Below are positions 10,486 through 22,225 of a stretch of 64,000 nucleotides of DNA, in pieces. This stretch comes from Ramazzottius varieornatus (lineage: Eukaryota > Tardigrada > Eutardigrada > Parachela > Ramazzottiidae). The stretch is taken from NCBI GenBank assembly GCA_001949185.1, contig BDGG01000014.1, positions 1,405,666-1,469,665 of the forward strand, given 5' to 3'. The position numbers and the translations under genes were made by a program. The notes below the pieces were generated by a model that ran no database searches, was not told where the DNA came from, and saw only the letters and a program-made list of their open reading frames with translations. Numbering within the stretch: the stretch's first letter is position 1; every line of letters starts with the position of its first letter.

Positions 10486-12585
10486 ATGGGGCGTGTTAAG
10501 AACCTGGAGATTGTCCTGTCGGGTAATCGCAGCGTTTTCCAGGGAGGCGAGACTGTCCGCGGCAAGCTCATTATCGAAGTGGAGAAAGCCTTCAAGGTGC
10601 GATGGGTGCGCTTAACGCTACACGGAATGGCCCGCGTCCACTGGACAGGTAACGTGGCAGACCTGCTTCGCTGCTATAAGCCCAAGGGATTAATTGTGAC
10701 TCTTTCTCTGTAGATTCGCGCAATACCGGGGCTCGTCTCGGCGGTTACGGCATGCTCTATCGAGAGAACCTTTCGGCGGAAGTCGAGTACGTCAATAAGA
10801 AGATTGTCCTCTTGGGAAGTGAAACGGGTGAAGCCCGCGAAACCCTCAATGAAGGACGCCACGAGCATCGCTTCACCTTTACACTGCCACAAAAGTAAGC
10901 CGAACTTTCCTCCGGGCATCCATCCCGGAAGAGTGCGCAAAGTGATATGGGCAATGTTCTTTGATTAGTGCCGTGGCGACGAGCTTCGAAGGCAAGTATG
11001 GCAATATTCGCTATTGGCTAAAGGCCGAACTGGGCAAACCCTGGGCCTTTGCCTACAAAAGCAAGAAGCCGCTGACGGTCATCTCGCCCATCGACATCAA
11101 CAAGCACGAATACATGGTTCCTGTTGAGGCTGCCCTGGAGAAGAACATTTACTGCTGGTCCTGCATCACCGCGCCAGTCAGTGCCGAGATACGTACTGAT
11201 CGACGAGTAAGATCTCCTGCTGACATTTCTAGCCAATCTCTGAACTACATACGGTACACGTACGTCACAGCATACAAGGCCTCTTCACGTCATTGCAGGG
11301 TTACTGTCCAGGTGAGTCCATCGCCATTAGTGCCCTTTTCAACAACGGCACCAGAAGGAATGTCATCCCTCATGCATCGTAAGTCTCAAATTACTACGCC
11401 GCCTTCTCAGCACTCCACTAAGTGAAGCTCTTTCTGACCTAGCTTGTATCAAGTGCAGTCCTTCAATGCCGACGGCAAGTCCCGCAAGCGAGCCATCAAA
11501 TTAACCACTGTCTCTGGAGTCTCTATTCCGCCGGGCGAAATCTCATACTGGGATTCTCAACTGCTGAAAATTCCCCCAGTAATCGTCCATGGCATTTCAT
11601 ACTATTCGACCTTGTAATTGAGGAATAACATTGTAGGTGAGCCCATCCATCACCAACTGCCGTCTGATAAAGGTGGACTACCTTGTCGAAGTAAGCACGA
11701 CACGCCATCCTCACTAAGCTCTCCTGGCCCGACGTCATCCTTGTTTGTTCTTGCAGATTTCCCTGCAAATACCCGGAGCATGCAATGTGCATGCCGACTT
11801 GCCTATCGTCATCGGCACCGTACCGTGCCGTCGACCGCGCCCCCGTCTTGCCAACCTGTCCTCCATAATTGTTCACGCGCCTCACTCGGAAACACCACAC
11901 CTTCGACCAGCGGGGCCACCTTCATACCAAGATCTTGACGAGGAACTGCCTTACGAAGGTACAGACTAACAGGCTCAAACATCATAGACAGCTTCGCACC
12001 CCAATGCGCGTGACGTTTCCACATGAAGCTCTAGCTCGATATTATCTAGTGCGACACGTACCTGAATATGTTATCACGGCTCTCTTCTTGCTGTAGCTCC
12101 TCCAACCTACGCAGAGTGTATCGGTGGACCTGTTAATATACTAGACGATGAAGATGATGAGGGACAAGTTTTCGGCATCACATCGTAAGTTAGCCCACAT
12201 ATTTTCCATGGAACGAAACAGCACGCTGACATTCTCACTTAACTTCCATCAAGCTTCGATCTGCAGATTCGTCAACATGTTTCCATACGTGTACGAGCAT
12301 CCCAATTATGTTCCTCCCCCTGCCTACGATGACACCGAGGCCCACAACGTTCCTTTCGGTCCCACGGCCCCAGACACGGATCTTGACGGAATAGAGTTTA
12401 GCAGCTGTCCGGCCACAAGGCAACCGGAAGTCGAGGACGACGATGAACTGGACTCTGATCTGGAGAGTCATTTTCCGGTGACGTTGTGCCATGCACGCTA
12501 CCTAGGCCTTACCGAGCCCAATGGAAATCCTCGCCGGCCTTCCGATGAATCTATAACATTGTCAGACTTCATGACTATCATATAG
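10486..12585 (+). CDS. Alpha-arrestin (ARRDC-type) with three PPxY motifs
   Basis: Nine exons (10486-10648, 10714-10894, 10969-11206, 11299-11378, 11443-11578, 11637-11690, 11757-11958, 12097-12184, 12267-12585) give 486 aa. The arrestin N-domain starts at once (MGRVKNLEIVLSG...FQGGETVRGKLII) with RFTFTLPQN and GNIRYWLKAEL. The C-domain follows (GYCPGESIAISALFNNGTRR ... SITNCRLIKVDYLVE ... IVIGTVPCR). The C-terminal tail carries PPSY, PPTY and PPAY, motifs that bind WW domains of NEDD4-family ubiquitin ligases. In this family, alpha-arrestins act as adaptors that bring ligases to membrane receptors and transporters. The tail is acidic (EDDDELDSDLES). The first ATG in frame opens directly into the fold, supporting the start. 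Closest to vertebrate ARRDC2/3/4-type proteins; the exact orthologue is undecided. Confidence 0.92.
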
Positions 12586-13465
12586 CCAACGTCTCGACTA
12601 AGATCAGTAGAAGCAACGTTTTTGAACTTACATGATTTTCTTTTCTTGCCTAAGATCGCTCAACTTACTGTATCCGCTCTTTGCACTTGACGTCCCTTCG
12701 CTCCTCTTCCCGGTGACAAATATAAACCATGAACGAGCCAAGGTCGAGTTTGAAATCTGTAAGCAATAGAACCAACTGATGCAAACTGAAACGTGAGAGC
12801 CTCATGATCCCACAACTGACAATCCCCACTTCCGGTCGGCGGGCGCGTACAAACGAGATATACGGGTGATGTCATGTCATATCCAACTCATTGTACTCAG
12901 TACTTACGCCTACGAGTCCTGAAATACTCGATCAGGTGCAGTCGTTGAATTCTACTTTTTATCCGACTTAGATGCATCCCTCTACACGCCATCAACACAG
13001 TCCAAAGCCTGTATGGCAAGATCAACGTCAAAGACAGCGCGACGCAAACAGCAAGTACCGACAACACCGCAGGAGTACAAGTCAAGATGGCCGACGCATG
13101 CACCTCCTGTCGGCCTCCACCCTTCCATAATTCATTTCAAATTTTGCAGATCAAAGAATTTTCTTCCCATAATCTCTGCCGCATCCTTTCGCACGTCTCT
13201 GGTCATCTTCTCCCGTCGTCATCAACGTTTCGAATCGACGTCTGTAAGTGTTACGGGCGACCATATCGCTCCGCGTGGCTTTCTGGTGTACTGTGCTTGC
13301 GGGGTAAGACGATTGTAACTGGTGAGTTTGCGCCGCTTGGTATAATTTCCGTATATCTTGACCGGCTCGTACACTATATGTAAACCACGAATGTCCTGAC
13401 TTGATGTACGGTTGCGCTCAGAATTTAGCGTGCTCTTCTTTCCTGTGCAGGCTTGATCGTGGAAG
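12586..13465. other. Intergenic; one weak membrane-type frame
   Basis: A minus-strand frame at 12897-13103 contains a hydrophobic helix (about 68 codons) but has no supporting exons or motif, and plus-strand frames across 13000-13300 are open yet featureless. An ETS-like CACTTCCGGT motif lies at about 12828-12837. I call no gene here. Confidence 0.4.
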
Positions 13466-14861
13466 ATGCCTAGCCAGTGTGTTGCATGGAACTGTACGAC
13501 GCGTCGTCGAGGAGATGAGACGGATGATCAGACCATTACTTTCCATTCCTTCCCGTTGTCCAAGCCGGAGCTGTTGGCTAAATGGCTAGAACAGATGGGA
13601 GAAACGCGCTGGAAGCCGCAACGTGGCTCGGTCTTATGCTCCAAGCACTTTGATCGTGACTGCTTTTTGCAGAACTACGCTACTCCTCGACTGAAGCCAG
13701 CAGCCATCCCCACCCATTTTGATCGTCGTCCCAACCCTGACGCCTTAGTTGACTTGGACAAGCGCGCTGCTGATCGTTACGATACCTACCTGCGATCTCC
13801 GGCCGGCCAGCAGCGCTCAGCTGCGCTGAATAACCGTCTGCGTGGACGTAAGCCGCTCCGCCGTTACGATCCAGAGGAAGAAGTGAGCAACATGCGACAG
13901 CTACTGGACGACGAACGAACAAAACGACGAGAGCTGGAACAGGAAATTTATAAGCTTCGTCAGGAGAAGTCGGAAATGACGGCCAAAATGGTTTGCTTCT
14001 TCTAATCCCTTGTAGCAATTGCTCATACCTTCTGTGGATGTCTCGCACTCCTGTTCTCTTCTCTTGCTTGTAGAACAAGCTAGAGCAAGCCAAAACAAAG
14101 CCGAATATCCCTCAAAGCATCATTCCCATTCTCGTCGATGCTATGGTAAGATTTCATTGAGACGTAATCGCACCACTGATGTCCTGCTGAACCGTCCATT
14201 GCCGAATGCTGGATTGATTGTCAATCAACAGTGAATCGGACTTGGGCCATGTTATGTTATTATGTTATGTCATACAGATGTCCTCGATTACTGTAATGTA
14301 ATGTGATACTGCAATGAGCTACTAGGTGATACAGTCATGTCAGTTGCACAGGGCGTTGTAACTTGCAAGAGCAAGTCGCATGTCTTCACAAGTTCCTTAG
14401 ATGGTTTCTCTTGGGCAGGCTAAAGGCGTAGACCCGTTAAAGAAGGCTCCCGTCATCAGCACAACGAAACGGAGCTTTGTCAGCAGTCCTCGGGTTCCCG
14501 TTCGCAGCACTATCGCCAGCGCTTCACCAGTAGTCAGACCGCCACCACGCAAAGTTCAGCGTACTCAAAATGGCGATGTTAGTGGCGAAGGCGGCAGCGC
14601 TTCCAAGGTATGTTATACTTATACAGCACAGCATATTCTCTGTAAGCCTTGGTTGGTTTGAAGGTGGTGTTGCAATTGCCACAACAGTTGGTGGATAATA
14701 ACAGCAAATCCGTTTCCTTCCTCGTTCCTGTCTCGTCGGCCAGCACCAGCGATACTCCAGTCACCTCGGACTCGACCATGGATGTGGGCACTAGCGAAGC
14801 AGACGAAACGGCAGCTGCTACGGATAGTATTGCTGAAGCAGATAGTGGTGTTCCAGCCTAA
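13466..14861 (+). CDS. THAP-domain DNA-binding protein
   Basis: Four exons (13466-13990, 14074-14145, 14401-14607, 14664-14861) give 333 aa. Residues 1-90 form a THAP zinc finger: MPSQCVAWNC, FHSFP, W in RWKPQRGSVLCSKHF (the Cys and His of C2CH) and LKPAAIPTHF, the usual end of the domain. A coiled coil follows (EEEVSNMRQLLDDERTKRRELEQEIYKLRQEK, about residues 135-175), then a Ser/Thr/Pro-rich tail with an acidic Ala/Asp/Glu end. THAP proteins bind DNA in a sequence-specific way and are related to P-element transposase DNA-binding domains; many act in transcription with partners recruited by a coiled coil. No transposase catalytic region is present, so this looks like a host gene. The donor of exon 1 (GTTTGC) is weak. 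Confidence 0.88.
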
Positions 14862-15153
14862 ACTTCCATGGCTTCGTCGTTATATGCGTTTCAAACTAAG
14901 TTCAACTTTCGTCGACTGCCCATCTTTTCTCTCTGTATGTACACTGTCCTTTCTTACGACAATTTTGTTTGTATTGTTGATCCGGCAGTTGTTATCATGC
15001 AGGTTAAATATTTCCATAAAGGTAGTCTGTAGCCATAAAGGGGATGAGATAAGTTCTGTGGGTGCTGACTAGAAATCAAAAGTGAGGATTGAAAGGAAAT
15101 GCTCGGGAGTGTTGCGTGGCTGTAGTGGAACTGCAAAGTCTCTTTAAGTCTCT

Positions 15154-16987
15154 TTAATAGTAATCGTTGTGTGGCGAAGGAGACATGCCGGCAATGTGTT
15201 CATTAGGTGCGGCCTGAGGTGGGTACGAGGTGCTGCTAGAGTTGTGAGGGAAAGTGGGCGACAAAGAGGCGGCATGCAGTGCCGAGGAGGGAGGACTGTG
15301 GGGCAGCATGTCGCTGGACTGTGGGCTAGCCGCAGCGGCCATCATGTCTCCGTTACGCAAACTAGCATCTTGCTTCATCATGCTACGACGATACTTTGCT
15401 CGCGCATTTTGAAACCAGACCTGTAGGTACAAAGCTGCTGGCAATTAACATGGTACAGAGACCAGCTGTTACTGGCTGTAAGAGGATGGAGACGGACCTG
15501 CAGTACGCGTTTGGTCAAGCCAGTCTTCTGGGCTAATTGCTTGAGGTCCTTGGCGTCGGGGTTGTGGTTGATCTGAAAGTACTGCTTCATGGCCCGTAGC
15601 TGCTGATGTTTGAAGCTGGTTCGCATCCGTTTGGCCCGATGATGCTGGCTGGAGGTGGGCGAGGACGAGTCGGGCCGTGGTGGATGGCCCATCGATATCT
15701 GCAGCGGCGTCATCTGGCGGCAGGACATGATGGACGATGTTATCATGACTGAAGCTGATCCTTCGGCCGACGACTCGTCGGAACCTGCTCAAGAACCCAA
15801 GACACATCATTGCTCTGCCATGTCCAGTTGTAAGTCGTCAACTATTACCCTTGGTCATTTCTTACTGGTGTTATAAGAGAGAGGTAAGTTTTGAGCATCG
15901 ATGTAGTTATCGAGCAGTGGACGCTGTTCCTGCACCGAAGCCATGAAGCTTTCAACAGCGCCAACCTGATGCTGATGTTCCATGGCTTGGGGGTCAAAGG
16001 ATGCAGGCAAGTTTTTGCCTCGTTGGCGACCTCGCCTCTTCTTGGCGCTAGTGGGCCGTCCAATCTGCTCCTTGTCCTGATGTTGGCCGAGGAAAGGCGA
16101 GGTGAAGGGAGGAGAGATGCGGTGACCGGCCGGTAATTGGTGCAGAGCAGCAGAAGGCAACGAGGGCAAGTGCTGCTGACAGTAGACTGCTCCGTCGTTA
16201 CGCATGCCAAACTGATCTCCGGTCCGTAGCATGCGGCTGCACAGACAGCAACGAAAACACTCCAGATGATACAGCAAATCTTCATCCTTCTTCTGTCCAT
16301 TGCCGCCGATGCGCATCACCAGTTCGTCGGCATTTATTGTGACGTTACAGACGCTGCATACCGTTGGCCCACTACGGCAACGTCTGTAATTAGACAAATC
16401 CCATGTAGATATGGACACGCACGAAATAATTATGGACAGCAGAGATCAATTCAGTAACAAGCGGAGAAACTGTACATTGCAAAGGGGAAAATGGCAGAAG
16501 GAAAGAGCTCGTCCCGCAAACTTCACTTTTCAAAACCAAGTTGACTCTGTTCGTTAAGCTTATGGAGAAAAGGCAGTACTGTACGTAGGTGAGGAAAGGT
16601 CACCAGTGAACAACCGCGCAATGTGTTGGCCGAATTAAGCTGATGATCGACTATTATAATAGTAAATGCTTACTTGATGTAATCGTCTTTGCAAAGGATG
16701 CGTCCATCTTTGTAATAGCAGCTAATCTGGCAATCCAAATTCTGGGAGCAAGCCTGGCATTTCAGGCAGTGGCAATGCCAAGCTTCATGGGCCACCGACA
16801 GGAAAAACTGGTCATAGATGGCTGCGTGACAGCCGGCACAGAAGGCCGTCGTTCTTCCTTGCGGCTTTTCGTAGCACAAGTCTTGCGAAGCACCATCGGC
16901 ATCCCTCATCGAAGACTGCGACAGGCTAAAATTGCCCTTGGACTGACCACTCAAGACATGTAGATGTTCACTCTCCAGTATGGGCAT
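15154..16987 (-). CDS. ap: LIM-homeodomain transcription factor, apterous / Lhx2/9 class
   Basis: Exons 16987-16674, 16383-15866, 15784-15498 and 15420-15154 sum to 461 aa. LIM1 (CAGCHAAIYDQFFLSV ... CYYKDGRILCKDDY) and LIM2 (CSVCNVTINADELVMR ... CQQHLP) are complete. A basic linker (KKRRGRQRGK) and a homeodomain follow: KRMRTSFKHQQLRAMKQYF, INHNPDAKDLKQLAQKTGL and VWFQNARAKYRRS, which match the Lhx2/9-apterous class closely. The homeodomain is split by an intron just before VWFQN. The tail is Ser/Pro/Ala-rich. Such proteins specify dorsal appendage identity and neurons in insects, working with LIM-binding (Chip/Ldb) cofactors. The start Met at 16987 is the best in-frame choice, but a further 5' exon is possible. 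Confidence 0.93.
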
Positions 16988-19380
16988 AATTACGCTACAC
17001 TTGTCATCCTCGATCCCAAAGGCCTCTTGTTACAGTATTCCACTTTCATTCTATATCCCAAAAAATCCAAGAATGAGAGCAATATTGGTAAAGCGATGGT
17101 CGCCATCAGAAGTGATTGGGAAACACGATGTGAGAAATGACAGGGAAGTGGAGTGGATCTGCAAACTAAAGTCAGTGCATAGTAGATCGACGAAGGAGCT
17201 GTCAGGCAGCGACACGATGGAATGGCAGCTATATAGCCTGCCTGCTTATTTGGCAGCGACGTATATCGTCAGACGACTATAGGACGGACAGACGCCGAAG
17301 GAATGAGCAAGATGAGGAGGAGCAACAAGGTCGGCATAGTCCATAACAGCAGCGCTGCACGGCCTATTCCCTCAATCGAAAACCAAGTACCCATTGCAAC
17401 TGCAAACGCTCTTGGCTTTTCTGGCCTCTCCGACGTTAGACGGACCACAGTGATACAGTGACCACAGTTAACAGTGATACGGACCCGCATCGGCTATATT
17501 CCCTAGCCTGCCAGTCCACAAGAAAGAAGAGCGGCAGTCGCTGTTTATCAGCCTGTGCCGTCGGACTTTACCTTTGCTCCAACTTTGCCGTCCATTGGCC
17601 AGTGACACAACCGCAAGTAATCATATGTTAATAGCGCAGCAGGAACCCTGCAAGTTGCATTTCCTTCTTCACTTTGCTTCACACCTCAATTAAGTACAGT
17701 CCGCCAGGCCACACTCTTGAGCTACAGTGTCCAATCATTCAATTATCTTCTGCCCAGTCTCGGCAGCAGTATACCGTTACACATCAGAACCTCCAATGCA
17801 AGCCTCGACAATGGAACAAGTCAAAGCTGCGACGTAATAGCACTGCTGGCTACAGTACCGGTACAACGCCCATTCATTGCCGCTTGGTCCAGTTTATCCG
17901 CCTCGTTCTTCCGATAATCAGTCTGTCCATCTTTCCCACTGAATCCCCTGGCCTCTTTCCTGAAGTCAGCCTCTTTCAGGTTGCCTTTAATCAAAGACAT
18001 GTGTAAAAGCTGGACAGTGATGCACTTGCTTGCGCTGAACTATGAATTATGAATGAAGCCAAGTGGACATAACAGGGCTGCATTGTTTGCTACTCTTACA
18101 CTCTGTAAAATCCAGAAAAATTTCACGCTGCCCCTTCTGCAAGTAGCTGGAGTCTGGAGCCTGCAGCCTGGAGGATGTGAAGAGAGTGAATAGAGTCAGC
18201 AGGTGACATTCGATTATTGATTTAAAGACCGATCAATGAATACATTGAATAGGCAGTACCTGCAGCTCTTACTGACGATCATAACAGCGGGACAGACAGC
18301 GTGGCGCATTGTCCAGAGCATAGGTCACTGCCTATAATTCTGATTATAGTACTGGTACATACAACGACATGCCGCTCTGTTCAACTCTCATAACCGTACG
18401 TGGGAGAAACACAAGCATATATGGCTGCTTATAATTATGGCAAGGGCTGTAGGGCGAACTAGAAAGGTCATCGGTGTAGACGAAGGTGTATGTCTTTGTG
18501 TGAAAGCCACAATAAAGGCCGAGGGCCAGCCTGTTGCACCATGCGGACGACAGGAAGAAAAAAACTGACGGTAATTCAATCCACTGCATGATGGATGGAT
18601 CTGTGATTGATTGGCGCTAGCATGGCCAGAATGGTGATCGAGAAGAGGAGGCCAAATCAACTTTAGCTTACAAGAGAGGCAAAGTCGATACATGGCGATT
18701 ATGTGAATATGATCATGATGTTATTTTTATCCTTGTGGCGGGAGGATATCATGTGGCGCTGATCATGATCAGACACGGTCTGGTTCTTTGCAGACTGGCA
18801 AGTGGCTATCGCCGGCTCTATTTATCGTCTCATCTTCAATCGTGATTGACACTTGCTCAAAGTATCCTTCGGTGCACAGTACGAGGAAGAAGGATCAATG
18901 TGAAGTTTCTTCGGCATACATGGCTGTTGTGACAGATCCCAAGCTCCATGGACTAAGATCATCGTGCACTGCCTATAGCTGTTAATCGGAGCTGTAGCTG
19001 CTATATATAATATGATAGGCCGCCACCAACTGCAATTGATATTAATCACTCTCCATCGCTCCACATTAATTTCCCACTGCTAGACATCAAGCATCTTAAC
19101 GAGCACTTTCCCAGCCTCCCAAACACCCATTCCGCATAACTCTGATAAGGAAACACGCTCATAACCATCAACTCATACTCCCCCCATGTCCACCGAAAAA
19201 CTGTGGTTGCTCGCCATCAAGAGCTATTGAGAACATCGGCTCTGACTCGTTTAACGATACTCCATTATACCATATGAATTTTGAACTTTGCACTTCACTT
19301 CACACTGAAATCGTATAATCGATAAAAATTAATGGTGTTTAACAGGACAATTGTAGACATATTTTAAAGTGTGCACTTGT
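16988..19380. other. Non-coding region upstream of apterous
   Basis: About 2.4 kb without a supportable exon on either strand, directly 5' of the apterous-class gene. Developmental genes of this type commonly have extended upstream enhancers, so regulatory content is likely, but I cannot name specific sites. Confidence 0.5.
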
Positions 19381-19902
19381 TTAAACTTGCTTCCGTGTCC
19401 ACTTGTGTATTCTATTGACAAACTTGTTTGGACAGCTGTAAATGACTACACACGACTGCGAAAGTGTGTCCATCCGACAATATACCCGACAGTCTGATTC
19501 CGCAGCAAGTTTCAAACCTAAGATTAGTAACGATTTTGGGACGACCATCAGCTCGATTGGCAAAACTATCCGATTATTTCTTACTGCTGTCGTGCGCACT
19601 GAACCTTGCATCCTGTCTTGATCCAAGAACTTGAGCTGAAGATGCGGGTTCCATCGTCGGCATAATAGAGGCGCCCACAATCGTTGCATGTCTACAGTCC
19701 CTTTGGCCACAGTGACAATTTTGGGCCGGCCTAGATGACAGCCTTCAACGCCGGCGCACGTCTCTGAGTCAATCATCAAACAGCAAACGATGGTAATTAG
19801 GGGGAATAGAAAGAGGACGGCCGACCAGCGGAAGTGCTGCTTGGCGATAGTACACGGCCGGAAGGAAAGCGGAAGTATCCGCATAGCCGACAGCCTCAGC
19901 AA
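19381..19902 (-). CDS. Possible orphan single-exon protein with signal anchor
   Basis: An uninterrupted frame of 173 codons, standing alone in non-coding DNA. The N-terminal 50 residues contain a basic stretch followed by a hydrophobic segment (SAVLFLFPLITIVCCLMI), then a Cys-containing region (CAGVEGCHLG) and a basic C-terminus. It could be a small secreted or membrane protein, but no family is recognised and a chance frame of this length is possible. Confidence 0.25.
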   Translation of the reverse strand: MLRLSAMRILPLSFRPCTIAKQHFRWSAVLFLFPLITIVCCLMIDSETCAGVEGCHLGRPKIVTVAKGTVDMQRLWAPLLCRRWNPHLQLKFLDQDRMQGSVRTTAVRNNRIVLPIELMVVPKSLLILGLKLAAESDCRVYCRMDTLSQSCVVIYSCPNKFVNRIHKWTRKQV

Positions 19903-20465
19903 GTCACGTGCTCCTCTTCAAACAATAAACGAGGCTAATTCTCATCTCTCCACCGTAACCAACAAGAAGGACCCCATGGAATACCTCGCTCTTCGTCCAG
20001 GTGAACACATGTGCTCGCTCCTCCAGACAGGCTTTACAGCCTTACAAATATTGTCAATCCACCAATACAGTCTGACGAAAGCTATACAGGTACAGCCTGC
20101 CATTGGAGTGAGTGAAGGATAAAGAAGTCGTCCCTTGGGCATCCTGTGTGACGATAATAAAGGGTTTATGTCAGCGGAAATGATCAGCTTATTCGTCCTC
20201 TAATCCTGTTAAAGCAACGATCTTTCCCACTGCTAATACGCCCTATTTAACCTCAAAACTGAAACTTCAAACAGCTTTCCAGCTTCAACTCCCAGCCCCC
20301 CTCTTTCAACAGCTGTTGCAGGGCCAGACAGCACAGGTGCCGATAAAAGGAATAAGTTTCGTGAAGGATAATCCATATCACACGTGATCATACTGCTTAA
20401 TTCGGTTGAAAACCGTTGTGGTAGTCGTTTGATGTTTTCTTTTCGCTTGTATTGTCAAGTTGATA

Positions 20466-21327
20466 TCATTTACTGTGAGTTTTGATCCAGTCTTGTATCC
20501 AGCTGTGGAGTGTCCTTGCGTTTTCCCTTTGTTCTGCTTCAGCATTGCTGGTCAGTTCCATGACGATGGCCTCGTCGTACGACTCTCGGGCTTCGTCCAG
20601 TATCGTCTGGAATATCTCGCACTCCATATTATTGGAGATTTTTCTCTCCGGATACCCTCTGAAATAAGATCAAAGGATGAACCAAGTACCGCTACGTATA
20701 GCGGTACGTCTACAGACCAATCAGCGGACCCCACGGCCAACCTTGCTTTGAGGCGGTCATAAAGAGCACTGGTTTCTGTCCGCAATACCACCACCAGGTC
20801 CATTTGTTCCTCGGGAAAAAAATCACAGCCATGGTAGTCTAATATACACCCTCCATCGGCAAACTTTTCTTTCAGGTTATCCAACACCTAAAACAGAACG
20901 AACATGTTCAGCACAAACACGACGATATCAATCCCAGTTCCATTTCCGGTCCGCAGGCGCCACCTGCGGAGCAAGCCACCCAACGGATTGATTGTCCTAC
21001 GGCATAATGATTGATTGGTCAAAACTCAAAAGCAAGCAAGCAATTAAATACCGAATTTATATTCGCGCACAATTCTACCATTCGAGCACGTACTTCGCCC
21101 TAGGCCCCTAGCTTCTTTCCCAACCTTACCTTATCCTCATCCAGGACTGCGCAGTTGAGGACATTATCCCAGCCATCCACCAGCTGATTATCGACGGCGT
21201 ACTTGCTGAGGTTAATATGGGACAAGCCAGACAGCTCAGAGACTTTTTCTGCCAAGGAGGTCTTTCCGGTACCAGGCGTCCCGCAGATGATAATGTTCGG
21301 TGAGCGACGGGGTCGGGATCGGGGCAT
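20466..21327 (-). CDS. AK6: Adenylate kinase isoenzyme 6 (AK6/hCINAP)
   Basis: Exons 21327-21130, 20887-20742 and 20658-20466 give 178 aa, close to the usual length of about 172. The P-loop GTPGTGKTS follows PNIIICG. Other family marks are HINLSKYAVDNQLVDGWD, LDEDKVLDNLKEKF, CILDYHGCDFFPEE, LRTETSALYDRLKARGY, NNMECEIFQTILDEARESY and the terminal WIQDWIKTH. AK6 transfers phosphate between ATP and AMP, is mainly nuclear, and helps late 40S ribosome maturation. The Met before PRSRPRRSPNII gives the family-like N-terminus, although the frame is open further upstream. A neighbouring gene (TEX10) also belongs to ribosome biogenesis. Confidence 0.95.
20955..20973. repeat. Short stem-loop in AK6 intron 1
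   Basis: CCGCAGG and CCTGCGG form a 7-bp stem around CGCCA, directly beside a TTTCCGGT ETS-like motif. It lies in the intron between the first two AK6 exons. It could be an intronic promoter element or chance. Confidence 0.45.
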
Positions 21328-22225
21328 CTCCCATGACACCAATTCAGCTTCGAAGGAAAACGAGGGAGGAGAGCTGGAAGAAATCTGGTCACGCAACGAA
21401 GACATCTGGGCAAAATTCAAGAATGAGCAGATCGGTATTTCCAGCAATCAAGCCTTTGTCCGGAGTCGTCAATCAATCGTTCGCAACCGAAAGAGGAGGG
21501 CGTGGCCATCTGGACAGTGAGCACCTCCCTCAGATGGCACCACCGTCTTCGTCTTTCCTGCAACCGGTTTATAGCCTCGAGCTCTTTGAGGAATGCATTT
21601 GTGTTGCCATCTCTTTGTTGTATGGGCTTTGAGATGATGGCAAGAAGGTCGTGGCGCTTCATTCCAGTTGACTGGTGTCAGTCACCATTAGTCGCAGGTT
21701 CGGTGCGTCATCAAGTTTCCAACGAGGCATTACGCATTTAGAACGAGGTAACCGAATTTAAAAGTAGTAAAAAAGATCGATACAGTTCAGTAATGGGGCG
21801 TAAATCTCTGGATCTGAAGAATACTTTAGTGTTCGTTGGTCGTAGCGAGTGCTTGGACTGAAGTCATCCAAGGAGGCGGCGGCATGCGGCCATTTCGTTA
21901 CGGTATCTACGCCGTTGGCTCTCATGGATATCACTGTATGTTACCCGTGTACGACTGGTCCAACGCAACGCACTTTAAACTGTTGCACCTTTTATGACTG
22001 GCACTTCAGCTCACCTGATAACGTTCAGGAGATCACAAGAGACAGGTAAAGCGGTAAGTGAACTTAATTGCCTACTATGGCGTATTGTAATCCAGCGAGC
22101 AAAGACGCCATATTCAAATTAAGCTTTATGCTTATCTCTTTGCACTTTGCACTGTTATCGCTTTGGCTAATAATTTTTATTATTCTTCAGAGTTTGGTCC
22201 ATTTGCTTACATTGATCGAGTGCCA
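21328..22225. other. Divergent AK6-SDR intergenic region with a small candidate frame
   Basis: A minus-strand frame at 21417-21662 (81 codons; starts MKRHDLLAIISKPIQQRDG, has a charged helix ending ERRRRW) ends 90 nt before the AK6 start and has the same direction. It could be AK6 5' UTR, an upstream small ORF or a separate small gene; no family recognised. The rest holds no exon I can support. Confidence 0.3.

Noticed and set aside
12897-13103. Small minus-strand membrane protein
   Set aside because: One hydrophobic stretch only, no signal of conservation, no supporting exon or clear start context.
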